Shown: positions 25,827-35,380 of the stretch, in pieces | How positions within the stretch are numbered: the stretch's first letter is position 1 | How the letters are laid out: each line of letters begins with the position of its first letter | NCBI GenBank assembly: GCA_943908425.1 | Contig: CALTTC010000006.1 | Location: forward strand, 1-64,000 | DNA: 64,000 nt | DNA from: an uncultured Moraxella sp. | GTDB taxonomy: Bacteria; Pseudomonadota; Gammaproteobacteria; Pseudomonadales; Moraxellaceae | Reading direction: 5' to 3' | Position numbers and translations under genes: made by a program | The notes under the pieces: generated by a model | What the model saw: only the letters and a program-made list of their open reading frames with translations | Databases searched by the model: none | Told to the model about the DNA's origin: nothing

Positions 25827-26009
25827 TTAGTGCTGTTCGTCGTCGGTTTTATCCTTGTTTTTGGTGACGGCTTTGACAACTTTAGTAGTGCCTTTGACCA
25901 CGCCTTTGGTGGTTTTGTAGGCGACTTTGACAGGCACGGTAACGACCTTGTGCACACAGCCGGTGGTGAGTAGGCTACAAGCTAGGGCGACATAGAGCAA
26001 TTTTTTCAT
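25827..26009 (-). CDS. Small lipoprotein (60 aa)
   Basis: The signal peptide ends in lipobox LTTGC (Cys18), followed by VHKVVTVPVKVAYKTTKGVV, an alternating Val/Lys/Thr repeat-like stretch, and a charged KNKDKTDDEQH tail. I believe it belongs to a small lipoprotein family common in Acinetobacter and Moraxella, with no known function. It sits 10 bp after rsmD on the same strand and may be co-transcribed with mrdA-rsmD. Confidence 0.75.
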   Translation of the reverse strand: MKKLLYVALACSLLTTGCVHKVVTVPVKVAYKTTKGVVKGTTKVVKAVTKNKDKTDDEQH

Positions 26010-26019
26010 AGATTATCCA

Positions 26020-26610
26020 TTAGTTGGGTAAAAGAATCGGTGTAAACAAATAAGCATAAATTTGCCCAACTTTGGTGCTTTTGTGGATTTTTAAGGCAAA
26101 ATCATCGCTTAAATTATCCAAAGGTTTGTCAGCTTCAACATAAATTAGGCTGTCACTGTGTAACAACTGGGCATTGAACAAACCATCAAGTAGCATATGC
26201 CACAGCGCTTGGGCGTAAGGTGGGTCAATAAAAATTACATCAAAAGTGCCCTGCAAGGTAGGCAAAACGCTTTGGGCGTAGGCGGTGTGTATTATGGTAT
26301 TGGCACTTAAGCCTAATTGCCCTGCTTGCTTGCTTAATTGCCTCGCTTGCGTGGGATTGGCTTCAATCAATACGGCGCTATCTGCACCGCGCGATAAACT
26401 TTCAAAGGCGAGCACACCACTACCGGCACAGACATCTAAAACCCGCGCGTGCAGTAAATGCCCCATAAGCCAGTTAAACAAGGTCTCGCGCAGACGGTCG
26501 GGGGTGGGGCGTAAGCCATCAATGGCACAAAACTGCACAAGTCGCCCACGCTGTTGTCCGCCAATGATGCGTACTTGCGTGCTGTTGTCCGCTTTGGTTT
26601 TGTGCTTCAT
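26020..26610 (-). CDS. rsmD: 16S rRNA (guanine(966)-N(2))-methyltransferase
   Basis: 196 aa SAM-dependent methyltransferase acting on the 30S head. Motifs: RIIGGQQRGR at the N-terminus, LRPTPDRLRETLFNWL, the SAM loop VLDVCAGSGVLAFESLSRG, and the catalytic DVIFIDPPY. The start overlaps the mrdA stop by ATGA. In E. coli rsmD is next to ftsY; here it is coupled to mrdA. Confidence 0.93.
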   Translation of the reverse strand: MKHKTKADNSTQVRIIGGQQRGRLVQFCAIDGLRPTPDRLRETLFNWLMGHLLHARVLDVCAGSGVLAFESLSRGADSAVLIEANPTQARQLSKQAGQLGLSANTIIHTAYAQSVLPTLQGTFDVIFIDPPYAQALWHMLLDGLFNAQLLHSDSLIYVEADKPLDNLSDDFALKIHKSTKVGQIYAYLFTPILLPN

Positions 26611-28568
26611 TGACTGTGTCCTGTGCTATTTTCAGTGGCTTCTTGCTGTTTTTTTAGGCGTAAGGCTTCGTGTTTTTGGAGCTCTTTTTGTGCCAGCTCT
26701 TCATCGCTTGGCGGTACGATGGGGTTTTTGGGACGGCGTAACACCCAATAATCAAACAAAGCTCGTCCAATCGGTGCGGCAACTTTACCGCCCCCGCCGC
26801 CATTTTCAACAATGACGGCAACGGCAATTTGCGGATCATCAGCAGGGGCAAAGCCAGTAAACCAGGCGTGATCCCAGTGGCGTGAATCCAAGGCAGATTT
26901 GTTGTAGCTTTTGCCTTGGGCGATGGATTTGACTTGGGCGGTACCAGTCTTGCCAGCAATGGGGTAGGCGCTTGTGTAGATGCCCTTGCCTGTGCCACGC
27001 TTGATGGTTTCTTCCATCGCGCTACGCATCCGTAACCAGTCGTCCTTGGTGCCATTAAATGGGATATTGCCGTCAGGTTTACTGATGATATTAACAGGTA
27101 AACTGCCTTCGCTTCTTTTTAGCAGATGGGGGATTAGGTGTTGTCCGTTATTGGCGACCATTGCGGTAGCGTTGGCAACTTGCAAGGGGCTTGCCAAAAA
27201 CGCCCCCTGTCCGATACTAACCGAGATGGTCTCTCCGGGCACCCAGTCTTTATTGTAGGTTTCTTGTTTCCATTTAGGGGAGGGCATAATGCCTGCTTTT
27301 TCGCCGGGTAAGTCAATGCCGGTTTTGACGCCAAAACCAAAATTGGTCATCCAGTCGTGCAGGCGTTCAATGCCGAGCTGATAGGCGGTTTTGTAATAAT
27401 AGGTGTCCACGCTCATCACAATGGATTTGGTCATATTTACCGTGCCGTGTCCGCCTTTTTTCCAGTCGCGAAAACGGTGACTGTCGCCTGGTAGGCTAAA
27501 ATAACCCGGGTCAAAAATAGTGCTGTCCCAATCCATAATGCCATAATGTAAAAACCCCATCGCCTCAAAAGGCTTAATGGTGGACGCAGGCGGGTAGAGT
27601 CCTTGCAAGGCACGGTTATAAAGTGGCTGGTCTTCACTGTCGCGCAATAAGGCATAATCTTTACTGGAGATGCCAGAAACAAAGGGGTTAGGGTCATAGC
27701 TTGGATTACTGACAAAGGCGAGCACATCGCCATTTTTGGGGTCTAATGCCACAATCGCCCCACGCCGTCCAGCAAGTTGTTCTTGGGCGACCACTTGCAA
27801 GCCATAGTCTAAGCTTAAATATAAGTCATTGCCTGCTACAGGCGGGCTAGAATCTAGCTTGCGTAGGACATCGCCGTGAACGTTGGTTTCTACTGAGCGA
27901 TAGCCGGGTGTGCCCAATAAAATATCTTCGTATTGTTTTTCAATGCCTAATTTACCAATCAAATCGGTGCCGGCGTAGCGCTGTTTGTCGGCTTCGTTTT
28001 CGTTGATTTTTTTGTCTTCTTTGTCGTTGATGCGCCCTACATAGCCAATGACGTGCGCGAATAATTCATCGTGGGGGTAGACGCGCGTTAGTTTTGTGTC
28101 AATGGTTACCCCCTTAAAAAAGGGCTTGCGTTCGCTGAACTTGGCAATTTGTTCTTCGGTCAAATCAAGCTTGATGGTAATGGGATTTTTGCGACTTTTT
28201 TCTAGTTTTGCCAAAATACTGGCAATATCGTCATCGCTTAACTCAAAAATAGGCGCAAGCAGTTGCAAGGTCTGTGCTGGGTTGTCGGTCTCATCAGGGC
28301 TTAACATTGCCGAAAATACTGGCTGATTATTGGCAAGCAAATGACCGTTACGGTCGTAAATATAACCGCGTGACGGTGGGTCAGAGATAAGTTTAATGCG
28401 GTTGCTTTCGGCTTGCGCTTTGTAGCGTTCGTGGGTGGTAATCTGTAAGTAGCCATAGCGGGCAAGTAAGCCTAGCATACCCACGACAATAATACCAATC
28501 AGCACCATGATGCGCCGGACAAAAATACGTTCGGTTTGGGCACTGTCGCCAAGCAAAAAAGGGGTCAT
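26607..28568 (-). CDS. mrdA: Penicillin-binding protein 2 (elongasome transpeptidase)
   Basis: Monofunctional class B PBP that cross-links side-wall peptidoglycan with RodA. 653 aa: membrane anchor (about 20-40), pedestal domain with SRGYIYDRNGHLLANN, and transpeptidase motifs S329-T-I-K332, S386-V-D388 and K540-T-G542. The C-terminus is a Gln/Lys/Glu-rich tail. The usual partner mrdB (rodA) is not adjacent; rsmD follows instead with an ATGA overlap. Confidence 0.95.
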   Translation of the reverse strand: MTPFLLGDSAQTERIFVRRIMVLIGIIVVGMLGLLARYGYLQITTHERYKAQAESNRIKLISDPPSRGYIYDRNGHLLANNQPVFSAMLSPDETDNPAQTLQLLAPIFELSDDDIASILAKLEKSRKNPITIKLDLTEEQIAKFSERKPFFKGVTIDTKLTRVYPHDELFAHVIGYVGRINDKEDKKINENEADKQRYAGTDLIGKLGIEKQYEDILLGTPGYRSVETNVHGDVLRKLDSSPPVAGNDLYLSLDYGLQVVAQEQLAGRRGAIVALDPKNGDVLAFVSNPSYDPNPFVSGISSKDYALLRDSEDQPLYNRALQGLYPPASTIKPFEAMGFLHYGIMDWDSTIFDPGYFSLPGDSHRFRDWKKGGHGTVNMTKSIVMSVDTYYYKTAYQLGIERLHDWMTNFGFGVKTGIDLPGEKAGIMPSPKWKQETYNKDWVPGETISVSIGQGAFLASPLQVANATAMVANNGQHLIPHLLKRSEGSLPVNIISKPDGNIPFNGTKDDWLRMRSAMEETIKRGTGKGIYTSAYPIAGKTGTAQVKSIAQGKSYNKSALDSRHWDHAWFTGFAPADDPQIAVAVIVENGGGGGKVAAPIGRALFDYWVLRRPKNPIVPPSDEELAQKELQKHEALRLKKQQEATENSTGHSQ

Positions 28569-28629
28569 AAAGCGAGTAATATCACCTTGTAGTTATCGTT
28601 AAAGGCTAGATTTGGGCAATTTATCAAAT

Positions 28630-28700
28630 TTAAAGCAAAAAGTTAAAGCAAAAATTTCTAAAGCAAAAAGTTTTCAAGCGAAAATCTAGAGCAAAAAATA
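28630..28700. repeat. Degenerate AAAGCAAAAA repeats
   Basis: The word AAAGCAAAAA or a close variant (AAGCGAAAAT, AGAGCAAAAAA) recurs about five times between mrdA and the DUF445 gene. Spacing is irregular, roughly 14-20 bp. It looks like an aged tandem array. Confidence 0.5.
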
Positions 28701-28824
28701 TTATAGCAGATTTTACAATTTTTTGCCAAAAGCCATAAGACGATATAAAATTTGTGCTACAATACATCATTTGCACCCAATTTGACCTCTTTGCTATCTT
28801 TTGGCTTAATTTTCGCTGGTGATT

Positions 28825-30135
28825 ATGCTTAGTTTTTGGCACACGCTCACCCATCATCCTCAATTTTGGGCGATTTTAAGTATCGCTCCTGTCACGGCGT
28901 TTGTCACTTGGGCACACGTTGGTATGGCGCTTGCTATGCTATTTTATCCCATTCATTTTTGGGGTGTGCGCATTCGTGGCTTACCGCTTGATTTACAGGG
29001 GCTTGGCTGGCAAGGTATTGTCCCTGCCAAAGCTGGCAAAATCTCAGGGGTCATCGTTGATCAGACGCTATCTAAGCTTGGCTCGCTAGAAGAATTTTTT
29101 AATGCCATGGAGCCTGCAGACCTTGCCGAGATTATCACCAAAACGGTGGATAATAATTTAGAAGAGCTTATCGATGAGGTGATGAACGAGCGTACCGCAA
29201 CGCTATGGCAACATACGCCCTATGCCGTCAAACGCCGTATCTACGCCCACGCCCACAACGAAATGCCAAGCATTATGAAAAATCTTGTCATGGATTTGAC
29301 TTATAATGTAGAAAATCTTGTGGATATGCGCCGTATGATTGTGGCAAGAATGGAGTCCGACCGTCGCTTGATGGTGGATATGTTTTTGCGCGTGGGCAAA
29401 AAAGAAATTCAATTTATTTGGAAGGTCTCAGCGGTCATTGGTTTTTTGTTTGGGGTAATTCAGATGATTCTGTTTTATCTTATTCCCCAACATTGGACGG
29501 TGCCATTTTTTGCGACCATTTGGGGCGCGCTCACCAACTGGATTGCCATTTGGATGGTGTTTAATCCGGTTGAGCCAGTTAAAATCCGTTTGCCAAAGCT
29601 GTTTGTGTTTGTGGATAAAGTGCCGTATATCCGTCCGATTGTGCCGTGCATTGGCGATTATTACTGGCAAGGCGGGTTTATGAAGCGTCAAGCAGAAGTG
29701 TCGGCGGTATTTGCTGATATTGTGGTGACTGAGCTTGTGACGCTAGAAAATATTATGCACGAGATGATGTACGGCTATAAAGCATTGCAAACACGGGCGG
29801 TGATGAAAGCGCATTTATATGAGATGTTAGAAGCACCAGTGGTTGCCTCCGCCCTAAAAATGGTGGATGGTAAAGCTTTAGATGACTTTAAAGATACCAT
29901 TATTGATAAGTCCATTCATGCAACCATGGTGCCGATTGCTGACCCAGAATTAAACCGCTCACGCGCAGGCAAAATCTATGGGCTGTTTAAAGAGCGCCTA
30001 CTTGCCTTAACCCCCAATGAATTCCAAAATTTATTGCGCCCTGCCTTTAAAGAAGATGAGATGACTTTGGTGATTTTGGGGGGAATAACTGGCTTTTTGG
30101 CAGGCTGGTTACATTTGGTGGTGGCGTTTTTTTGA
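28825..30135 (+). CDS. DUF445 family membrane protein
   Basis: 436 aa. Membrane helices are predicted near the N-terminus (about 12-45), centrally (VSAVIGFLFGVIQMILFYLI and an adjacent helix ending TNWIAIWMVFNP) and at the extreme C-terminus (LGGITGFLAGWLHLVVAFF). Between them are long amphipathic helical stretches. The TNWxAIxMxFxP motif and GFMKRQAEVS are characteristic of the DUF445/YheB-like family, whose function is unknown. ATG 28825 is preferred over an in-frame GTG at 28819. Stands alone, divergent from mrdA. Confidence 0.8.
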   Translation: MLSFWHTLTHHPQFWAILSIAPVTAFVTWAHVGMALAMLFYPIHFWGVRIRGLPLDLQGLGWQGIVPAKAGKISGVIVDQTLSKLGSLEEFFNAMEPADLAEIITKTVDNNLEELIDEVMNERTATLWQHTPYAVKRRIYAHAHNEMPSIMKNLVMDLTYNVENLVDMRRMIVARMESDRRLMVDMFLRVGKKEIQFIWKVSAVIGFLFGVIQMILFYLIPQHWTVPFFATIWGALTNWIAIWMVFNPVEPVKIRLPKLFVFVDKVPYIRPIVPCIGDYYWQGGFMKRQAEVSAVFADIVVTELVTLENIMHEMMYGYKALQTRAVMKAHLYEMLEAPVVASALKMVDGKALDDFKDTIIDKSIHATMVPIADPELNRSRAGKIYGLFKERLLALTPNEFQNLLRPAFKEDEMTLVILGGITGFLAGWLHLVVAFF

Positions 30136-30172
30136 TTGTTTTTAATCAAAATAATAATGATAAATTTTTATG

Positions 30173-30200
30173 CTGTCAAATCTTGAAACTGTGTTACAAT
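30173..30200 (+). promoter_or_regulatory. Possible ccmFGHI promoter
   Basis: CTGTCA (30173-30178), 16-bp spacer and an extended -10, TGT followed by TACAAT (30195-30200), 44 bp before the ccmF ATG. Confidence 0.45.
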
Positions 30201-30243
30201 TAGCTGTCGTACCAACCGCCCGTGTGTTAATAAAGAGAGTGTT

Positions 30244-32223
30244 ATGCTAATTACCGAACTTGGCTATTTTTTGTTGCTTGCCGCTTTTGTGCTCGCGCTA
30301 CTGCAAGCGGTATTGCCAACACTTGGGGTATTACAAGGGCGGATACAGTGGCAACGCTTGGCGGCAAGTCTTGCTCTTGCAGGGTTTGTGGCAATGCTTG
30401 GGTCGTTTTTGGCGTTGGTGGCAGGTTTTTATTATAACGATTTTAGCTTGGTGTATGTCGCACAGCATTCTAATAGCTTGTTGCCGTGGTATTACAAGAT
30501 ATCCGCGACATGGGGCGGACACGAAGGGTCGCTCCTACTTTGGCTTACTATCTTATCAATGTGGACATGCGCGGTGGCGTTATTAAGCCGAGCATTGCCG
30601 TTATTGATGAAGGCACGGGTGCTTGCTGTGCTCGGTATGGTGCAGACGATGATGCTTGGTATGCTGATATTTACCTCCTCGCCGTTTTTGCGTACGTTAC
30701 CGACATTGCCAGTAGATGGGGCGGATTTAAATCCTTTGTTGCAAGACCCTGGGCTGATTTTTCATCCGCCGATGCTTTATATGGGTTATGTGGGGATGGC
30801 GATTCCCTTTGCGTTTTGTATGGCGGCGCTGTGGGCAGGCAGGTTGGATGCCGCGTGGACACGTTGGTCACGCCCATGGACATTGATGGCGTGGGCATCT
30901 TTGACGTTGGGAATTGCGCTTGGCTCGTGGTGGGCGTATTATGAGCTAGGCTGGGGTGGTTGGTGGTTTTGGGACCCTGTAGAAAATGCCTCACTGATGC
31001 CGTGGCTTGCTAGTACGGCACTACTACATTCATTGGCAGTTACCGAGCAACGCGGTGTCTTTAAGGCATGGACGATTATGCTTGCGATATTTGCCTTTGC
31101 CTTGTCGCTACTTGGGACGTTTTTGGTGCGTTCTGGGGTGATTACGTCCGTGCATTCTTTTGCGGCTGACCCGACGCGCGGTTTTGCTATTTTGTTGATT
31201 TTGGGACTGGTTATCGGTGTCGGTTTATTGCTGTTTGCGCTACGTGGTTGGCGTTTGACGGTGGAGAGTCGCTATCATCTGTGGTCGCGTGAGTCAATGC
31301 TCGTTGTCAATAATGTTCTACTGCTGATTGCCACACTTGTTGTCCTGTTGGGTACTTTATATCCAATGATTGCTAGTGCGCTTGCGCTTGGGCAGGTGTC
31401 GGTGGGACCGCCGTATTTTAATGCGCTGTTTGTACCGCTGACTTGGCTTTTGCTTGCAAGTTTGGGGGTTGGGGCAACGCTACGTTATAAGCAAGAAACT
31501 CGCCCCCTAGCCAAGCGCATGGCGATACTTGCCATCACGAGTATTGTGCTTGGTGCGGTGGTCTTGTATATGGTGACAACGCTAACCCAAGGCGCGCGCT
31601 TAGAATGGGCGATTTGGCTGTCGGCGGCGCTGTGTGCGTGGGTGCTTAGCTTTATTGTCTTGGATATTAAAGACAAAACACGCCATTATCGTGGTATAAC
31701 CAAATGGCGCAAATTGGCGCGTAGCTATGTGGGCATGCAACTGGCGCATATTGGCTTATTGTGGCTGGTGATGGGCGTGGCGGTGGTCAGTCACTTAAGT
31801 GTTGAGCGTGATGTGGCGATGCACAAAAACGATAGTATTACTGTGCAAGGCTATGATTTTTATTTGCAGGACTTTGAGATGGTGAGCGGTGCCAATTACG
31901 ATGCCACGCAAGCGACGATTACCATTAAACAAGACGGCAAGCTTATCGGCACGTTGTATCCGCAAAAACGCAACTATATTGTCACTATGATGCCGATGAC
32001 AGAAGTGGGGCTTAAGGCAAGTCTATGGCAAGATATCTATGTCGCGCTTGGTGATCCTATTGATGATGAGACGTGGGCGGTGCGGGTTTATGTCAAGCCG
32101 ATGGTGCGCTTTATTTGGTTTGGGGCGCTGATTATGGCGTTGGGGGCATTGCTGGCGATGAGCGATAAACGTTATCGCTTAACCAAACATACCCCCAAAA
32201 TAGTTCGCCAAGGGGAGGGGTAA
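30244..32223 (+). CDS. ccmF: Cytochrome c haem lyase subunit CcmF
   Basis: Large inner-membrane protein that, with CcmH, attaches haem from holo-CcmE to apocytochrome c. 659 aa, about 15 membrane helices. The periplasmic WWD domain is evident as WGGWWFWDPVENASLMPWL, and the upstream WGGHEGSLLLW segment and His residues are conserved. First of four coupled genes; ccmABCDE are not in this window. TAATG overlap with ccmG. Confidence 0.96.
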   Translation: MLITELGYFLLLAAFVLALLQAVLPTLGVLQGRIQWQRLAASLALAGFVAMLGSFLALVAGFYYNDFSLVYVAQHSNSLLPWYYKISATWGGHEGSLLLWLTILSMWTCAVALLSRALPLLMKARVLAVLGMVQTMMLGMLIFTSSPFLRTLPTLPVDGADLNPLLQDPGLIFHPPMLYMGYVGMAIPFAFCMAALWAGRLDAAWTRWSRPWTLMAWASLTLGIALGSWWAYYELGWGGWWFWDPVENASLMPWLASTALLHSLAVTEQRGVFKAWTIMLAIFAFALSLLGTFLVRSGVITSVHSFAADPTRGFAILLILGLVIGVGLLLFALRGWRLTVESRYHLWSRESMLVVNNVLLLIATLVVLLGTLYPMIASALALGQVSVGPPYFNALFVPLTWLLLASLGVGATLRYKQETRPLAKRMAILAITSIVLGAVVLYMVTTLTQGARLEWAIWLSAALCAWVLSFIVLDIKDKTRHYRGITKWRKLARSYVGMQLAHIGLLWLVMGVAVVSHLSVERDVAMHKNDSITVQGYDFYLQDFEMVSGANYDATQATITIKQDGKLIGTLYPQKRNYIVTMMPMTEVGLKASLWQDIYVALGDPIDDETWAVRVYVKPMVRFIWFGALIMALGALLAMSDKRYRLTKHTPKIVRQGEG

Positions 32224-32822
32224 TGGCAAAGCATAACACAAAGATTTGGCTATTTATCTTGCCGTTAGTGGTGTTTGGGGCTTTTGTATTTATGCTTGCT
32301 GGCAGAATTGGGCAAACACCAGAGATTACCACCAACACCGCCTTGTATCGTCCCTTGCCAAGTTTTCAGTTGCCGTTACTTAGCGATACGACGCGCCAAA
32401 TGAGCAATGCTGACTTACCAAAACATGCTTATATTCTCAATGTCTGGGGGTCGTGGTGCCCAACTTGCCGTGTAGAGCATCCATTTTTGGTGCAATTGGC
32501 AGCAGAGGGTGTGCCGATTGTGGGAGTCAATTATAAAGATGAGTTGAGTGATGCACTAGGCTATTTGGCAAGTGGTGGCGATCCTTATTTATATTCGCTA
32601 CAGGACAAAGCGGGTGATTTGGCGTTGGATTTAGGCTTAATGGGCGCGCCAGAGAGTTTTATTGTGGACGGTGAAGGGCGAGTGCGCTTGCATATTGTGG
32701 GCGAGTTGCACGAGGGTAATTGGACAACAAGTGTTAAGCCGTGCCTACAAGCACTGGATAATCCAGCCCTTGACGAGGCTACCAAAGACAGCGCGTGCAA
32801 AGCGCAGGTAGGTGATCAATGA
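32223..32822 (+). CDS. ccmG: Thiol:disulfide interchange protein CcmG (DsbE)
   Basis: Membrane-anchored periplasmic thioredoxin that reduces apocytochrome or CcmH during cytochrome c maturation. 199 aa: signal-anchor at about 8-28, thioredoxin fold with the active site WGSWC79-P-T-C82, GVNYKDE and a GAPESFIVDGEG cis-Pro-type segment. It overlaps ccmH by ATGA. Confidence 0.95.
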   Translation: MAKHNTKIWLFILPLVVFGAFVFMLAGRIGQTPEITTNTALYRPLPSFQLPLLSDTTRQMSNADLPKHAYILNVWGSWCPTCRVEHPFLVQLAAEGVPIVGVNYKDELSDALGYLASGGDPYLYSLQDKAGDLALDLGLMGAPESFIVDGEGRVRLHIVGELHEGNWTTSVKPCLQALDNPALDEATKDSACKAQVGDQ

Positions 32823-33325
32823 GCGGATGGCGATATAAATTAGCGGGCGCACTGCTTGTTTGGCAGTTGTTTAATGTCCCTAGTAGTTTGGCGGCGATTG
32901 TGGTTTATGACTTTGATACCCCAGAGCAAGAAGCGCGCTATCATGCCTTGGTAAGTGATTTGCGTTGCCCCACTTGCCAAAATCAAAACTTGGCAGGGTC
33001 AGATGCGCCGATTGCCATGGATTTAAAGCAAAAAACCTATACGATGCTACAAGATGGGCGCACCGATGCTGAGATTCGCGCCTTTATGACCGAGCGTTAT
33101 GGTGATTATATTAGCTATAAACCCCCTGTGCGTCCATCAACGTGGATTTTATGGTTTTTTCCGCCACTATTATTGCTTATGGCGCTATTATGGTGGGTAT
33201 ATAACAACCGCTCGCGTAAGCCAACGAGTATAGAGGGCACGGTAAGCAGTCTAAATGCCGATGAGCAGACGCGCTTGCAGGCGCTATTACAACGGCACGA
33301 TGATAGCAATAAAGAGGGGCAATAA
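32819..33325 (+). CDS. ccmH: Cytochrome c maturation protein CcmH
   Basis: 168 aa. Signal peptide, then the active-site motif LRC50-P-T-C53-Q typical of CcmH, followed by a three-helix domain and a C-terminal membrane anchor (TWILWFFPPLLLLMALLWW). It corresponds to the N-terminal half of E. coli CcmH; the TPR half is the separate ccmI gene, coupled by TAATG. Confidence 0.95.
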   Translation: MSGWRYKLAGALLVWQLFNVPSSLAAIVVYDFDTPEQEARYHALVSDLRCPTCQNQNLAGSDAPIAMDLKQKTYTMLQDGRTDAEIRAFMTERYGDYISYKPPVRPSTWILWFFPPLLLLMALLWWVYNNRSRKPTSIEGTVSSLNADEQTRLQALLQRHDDSNKEGQ

Positions 33326-34584
33326 TGACCACAACGATTGTTTTGTTTATTAGCCTTGCGCTAGCGTGTAGTGTTGGCTTGGCATTGATTGTCATTATGC
33401 CGTGGCTACGTGGGCAGGGCGCAAGTGACAATCAGTTAATGGCGGTCAATGTCGCCACCTTTCAAGCGCGACTTGAGGAATTGGCAACTGACAAGGCGGC
33501 AGGACGGCTAAATGGTGCTGAGTATGAGACGCAAGTGGTGGAATTGCAGCGCCAGCTCCTATCAGCACAAGTCGAAGCCGCTCCTTATCGCCCAGCATCT
33601 AGAGCAAGTCGGCTCATTGTGCTTGTATGGATTCCTTTATTGACCGTCTTGGTTTACTTATTGGGCGATGACCGCACGGCGGTGCTAACCCTTTGGCAGG
33701 GGCAAGACAAGCTTGGGCAAGTGGCAGATGATTTATTGACAGGGGTGATTGACACCCCGCCAGAATGGGCAACGACCGATAGTGCGGCGCTGATTTCGGC
33801 AATGCAAACCAATGTCCACCGCCACGCCCACGACCCCAATCGCTGGATGCGCCTATCGGAGCTATTTATTAGCCTTGAGGCAACCAAGCAAGCGCTTGAG
33901 GCGCTAGCGCGTGCGCATCGGCTTGCGCCACACGATGAACAAATTGCTGCTACCTACGCCCAGCTGAGTTTTTTTGCTAATGAAGGACAGCTAACCGCCG
34001 ATAGTCGCAAGATTGTCGCCGATATCTTGGCGGGCAATCCCGAGCACGAAGGGGCGATGATGTTATTGGCAATGGGTGAGACACGCGCGGGCAATTATAG
34101 CGCCGCCAAGCAATGGGTGGCACGCCTGCGCTCTAGTATCGCTAAAAAACCCGGCGACCATTCAGTGGCGCTGGCAAGTCTTGATACGATGGCAGAAACC
34201 ATTGACACGCAAGCAGCGCAAGCGGCAGATAATGTCACAGTGACGGTGAGTGTTGCGCCAAGCATTTTGGTGAATGTCGCCCCAAGTGATACGTTGTTTG
34301 TGGCAATCACCGATGGCGAAGGGCAAGCGCCATATGCCGTGGCTCGCTTGCCAACAAGTAGCATTGTCAATGGGCAAGTGCAAGTGCCGCTAGGTGATGC
34401 CAACGCGATGCTCCCTGAACGCACGCTTTCTAAGGCACGCGCGGCAGATGCCAAGCTACTTGTGACGGCGCGCTTAAGTAAAAGTGGCGATGCCATAAGT
34501 CAAGCAGGTGATTTGGCGGCAAGCCCTGTCCTGCTAAATAACGCCACAGATGTTAAGCTTATCATTGATACTGTGGTGCCATAA
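33325..34584 (+). CDS. ccmI: Cytochrome c biogenesis TPR protein CcmI
   Basis: 419 aa apocytochrome-binding chaperone of System I. Two membrane helices (about 4-28 and 92-112) flank a cytoplasmic coiled coil; then TPR-like helices (about 150-270, including DPNRWMRLSELFISLEATKQ and ALARAHRLAPHDEQIA) and a C-terminal beta domain. Matches the C-terminal half of E. coli CcmH. Confidence 0.92.
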   Translation: MTTTIVLFISLALACSVGLALIVIMPWLRGQGASDNQLMAVNVATFQARLEELATDKAAGRLNGAEYETQVVELQRQLLSAQVEAAPYRPASRASRLIVLVWIPLLTVLVYLLGDDRTAVLTLWQGQDKLGQVADDLLTGVIDTPPEWATTDSAALISAMQTNVHRHAHDPNRWMRLSELFISLEATKQALEALARAHRLAPHDEQIAATYAQLSFFANEGQLTADSRKIVADILAGNPEHEGAMMLLAMGETRAGNYSAAKQWVARLRSSIAKKPGDHSVALASLDTMAETIDTQAAQAADNVTVTVSVAPSILVNVAPSDTLFVAITDGEGQAPYAVARLPTSSIVNGQVQVPLGDANAMLPERTLSKARAADAKLLVTARLSKSGDAISQAGDLAASPVLLNNATDVKLIIDTVVP

Positions 34585-34595
34585 GCGTTAGACCA

Positions 34596-34634
34596 GTTAC
34601 CTTAGGTAACAGCAACAAGGGTAAATCCCTTTTT
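34596..34634 (+). terminator. Two small hairpins between ccmI and adk
   Basis: GTTACC-TTA-GGTAAC (34596-34610) is a perfect 6-bp hairpin; AAGGG-TAAAT-CCCTT followed by TTT (34617-34634) is a weak terminator-like stem. They may end the ccm transcript or structure the adk leader. Confidence 0.4.
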
Positions 34635-34662
34635 ATTCACAATTGAGATCCAAAGGAGCGTT

Positions 34663-35319
34663 ATGCTACGTATTATTTTACTTGGACCGCCAGGCGCTGG
34701 CAAAGGCACACAAGCCCAGCTGATTGCCAAAGAATTTAATATTCCCCAAATTTCTACAGGCGATATGTTACGCGCTGCCATTAAGGCTGGCACGCCACTT
34801 GGATTGACCGCCAAAGCCGTGATGGATAGAGGCGAGCTCGTCTCTGATGCCTTGGTGATTGACCTAGTACAAGAACGCTTAAGCGCCCCTGATTGTGCCA
34901 ATGGCTGTATTTTTGATGGTTTTCCGCGGACGACCGCCCAAGCTGACGCCCTTGCCAATGCTGGCGTGCAGATTGATTATGTATTAGAGATTAGCGTGCC
35001 TGATGACGAGATTGTTGCGCGTATGAGTGGACGTCGGGCGCATTTAGCGTCTGGACGCACTTACCATATCACTCATAATCCGCCAAAAGTTGCTGATATT
35101 GATGACGAAACAGGTGAACCACTGGTGCAACGCGATGACGATAAAGAAGCAGTAGTGCGTGAGCGCTTGCAGGTGTATCATAACCAAACAGCGGCGCTTG
35201 TGGCGTATTATGCGACTTTAGCAGAGCGTACCAAAAACGCCCCAGCGTATCACCGCTTTGATGGGACGCGTCCGATTGAGGCGTTAAAAGCAGATATTTT
35301 TGCTACATTGCGTGGTTAG
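34663..35319 (+). CDS. adk: Adenylate kinase
   Basis: Interconverts ATP + AMP and 2 ADP. 218 aa, long type with LID. P-loop GPPGAGKGTQ (residues 7-16), AMP-binding STGDMLR and GFPRT, LID domain starting SGRRAHLASGRTYH without the zinc cysteines. AAAGGAG lies 5 bp upstream of the ATG. Confidence 0.97.
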   Translation: MLRIILLGPPGAGKGTQAQLIAKEFNIPQISTGDMLRAAIKAGTPLGLTAKAVMDRGELVSDALVIDLVQERLSAPDCANGCIFDGFPRTTAQADALANAGVQIDYVLEISVPDDEIVARMSGRRAHLASGRTYHITHNPPKVADIDDETGEPLVQRDDDKEAVVRERLQVYHNQTAALVAYYATLAERTKNAPAYHRFDGTRPIEALKADIFATLRG

Positions 35320-35335
35320 TCTGTAATTTGCCAAT

Positions 35336-35365
35336 AAAAAATGGTGCTAACTGCACCATTTTTTT
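35336..35365. terminator. Bidirectional terminator between adk and the OPT transporter
   Basis: ATGGTGC-TAACT-GCACCAT flanked by A6 on the left and T7 on the right, 16 bp after adk and 15 bp after the stop of the convergent transporter gene. Confidence 0.92.
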
Positions 35366-35380
35366 AGCAGAATGATAAGG

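Noticed and set aside
29428..29691. Antisense frames inside DUF445, ccmF, tamB and other genes
   Set aside because: They are shadows of strongly supported coding genes, without their own ribosome sites or protein-family features.
30130..30151. Hairpin TTTTGATT/AATCAAAA at the end of the DUF445 gene as a terminator
   Set aside because: The stem is AT-only and not followed by a T run, so it is too weak to call.
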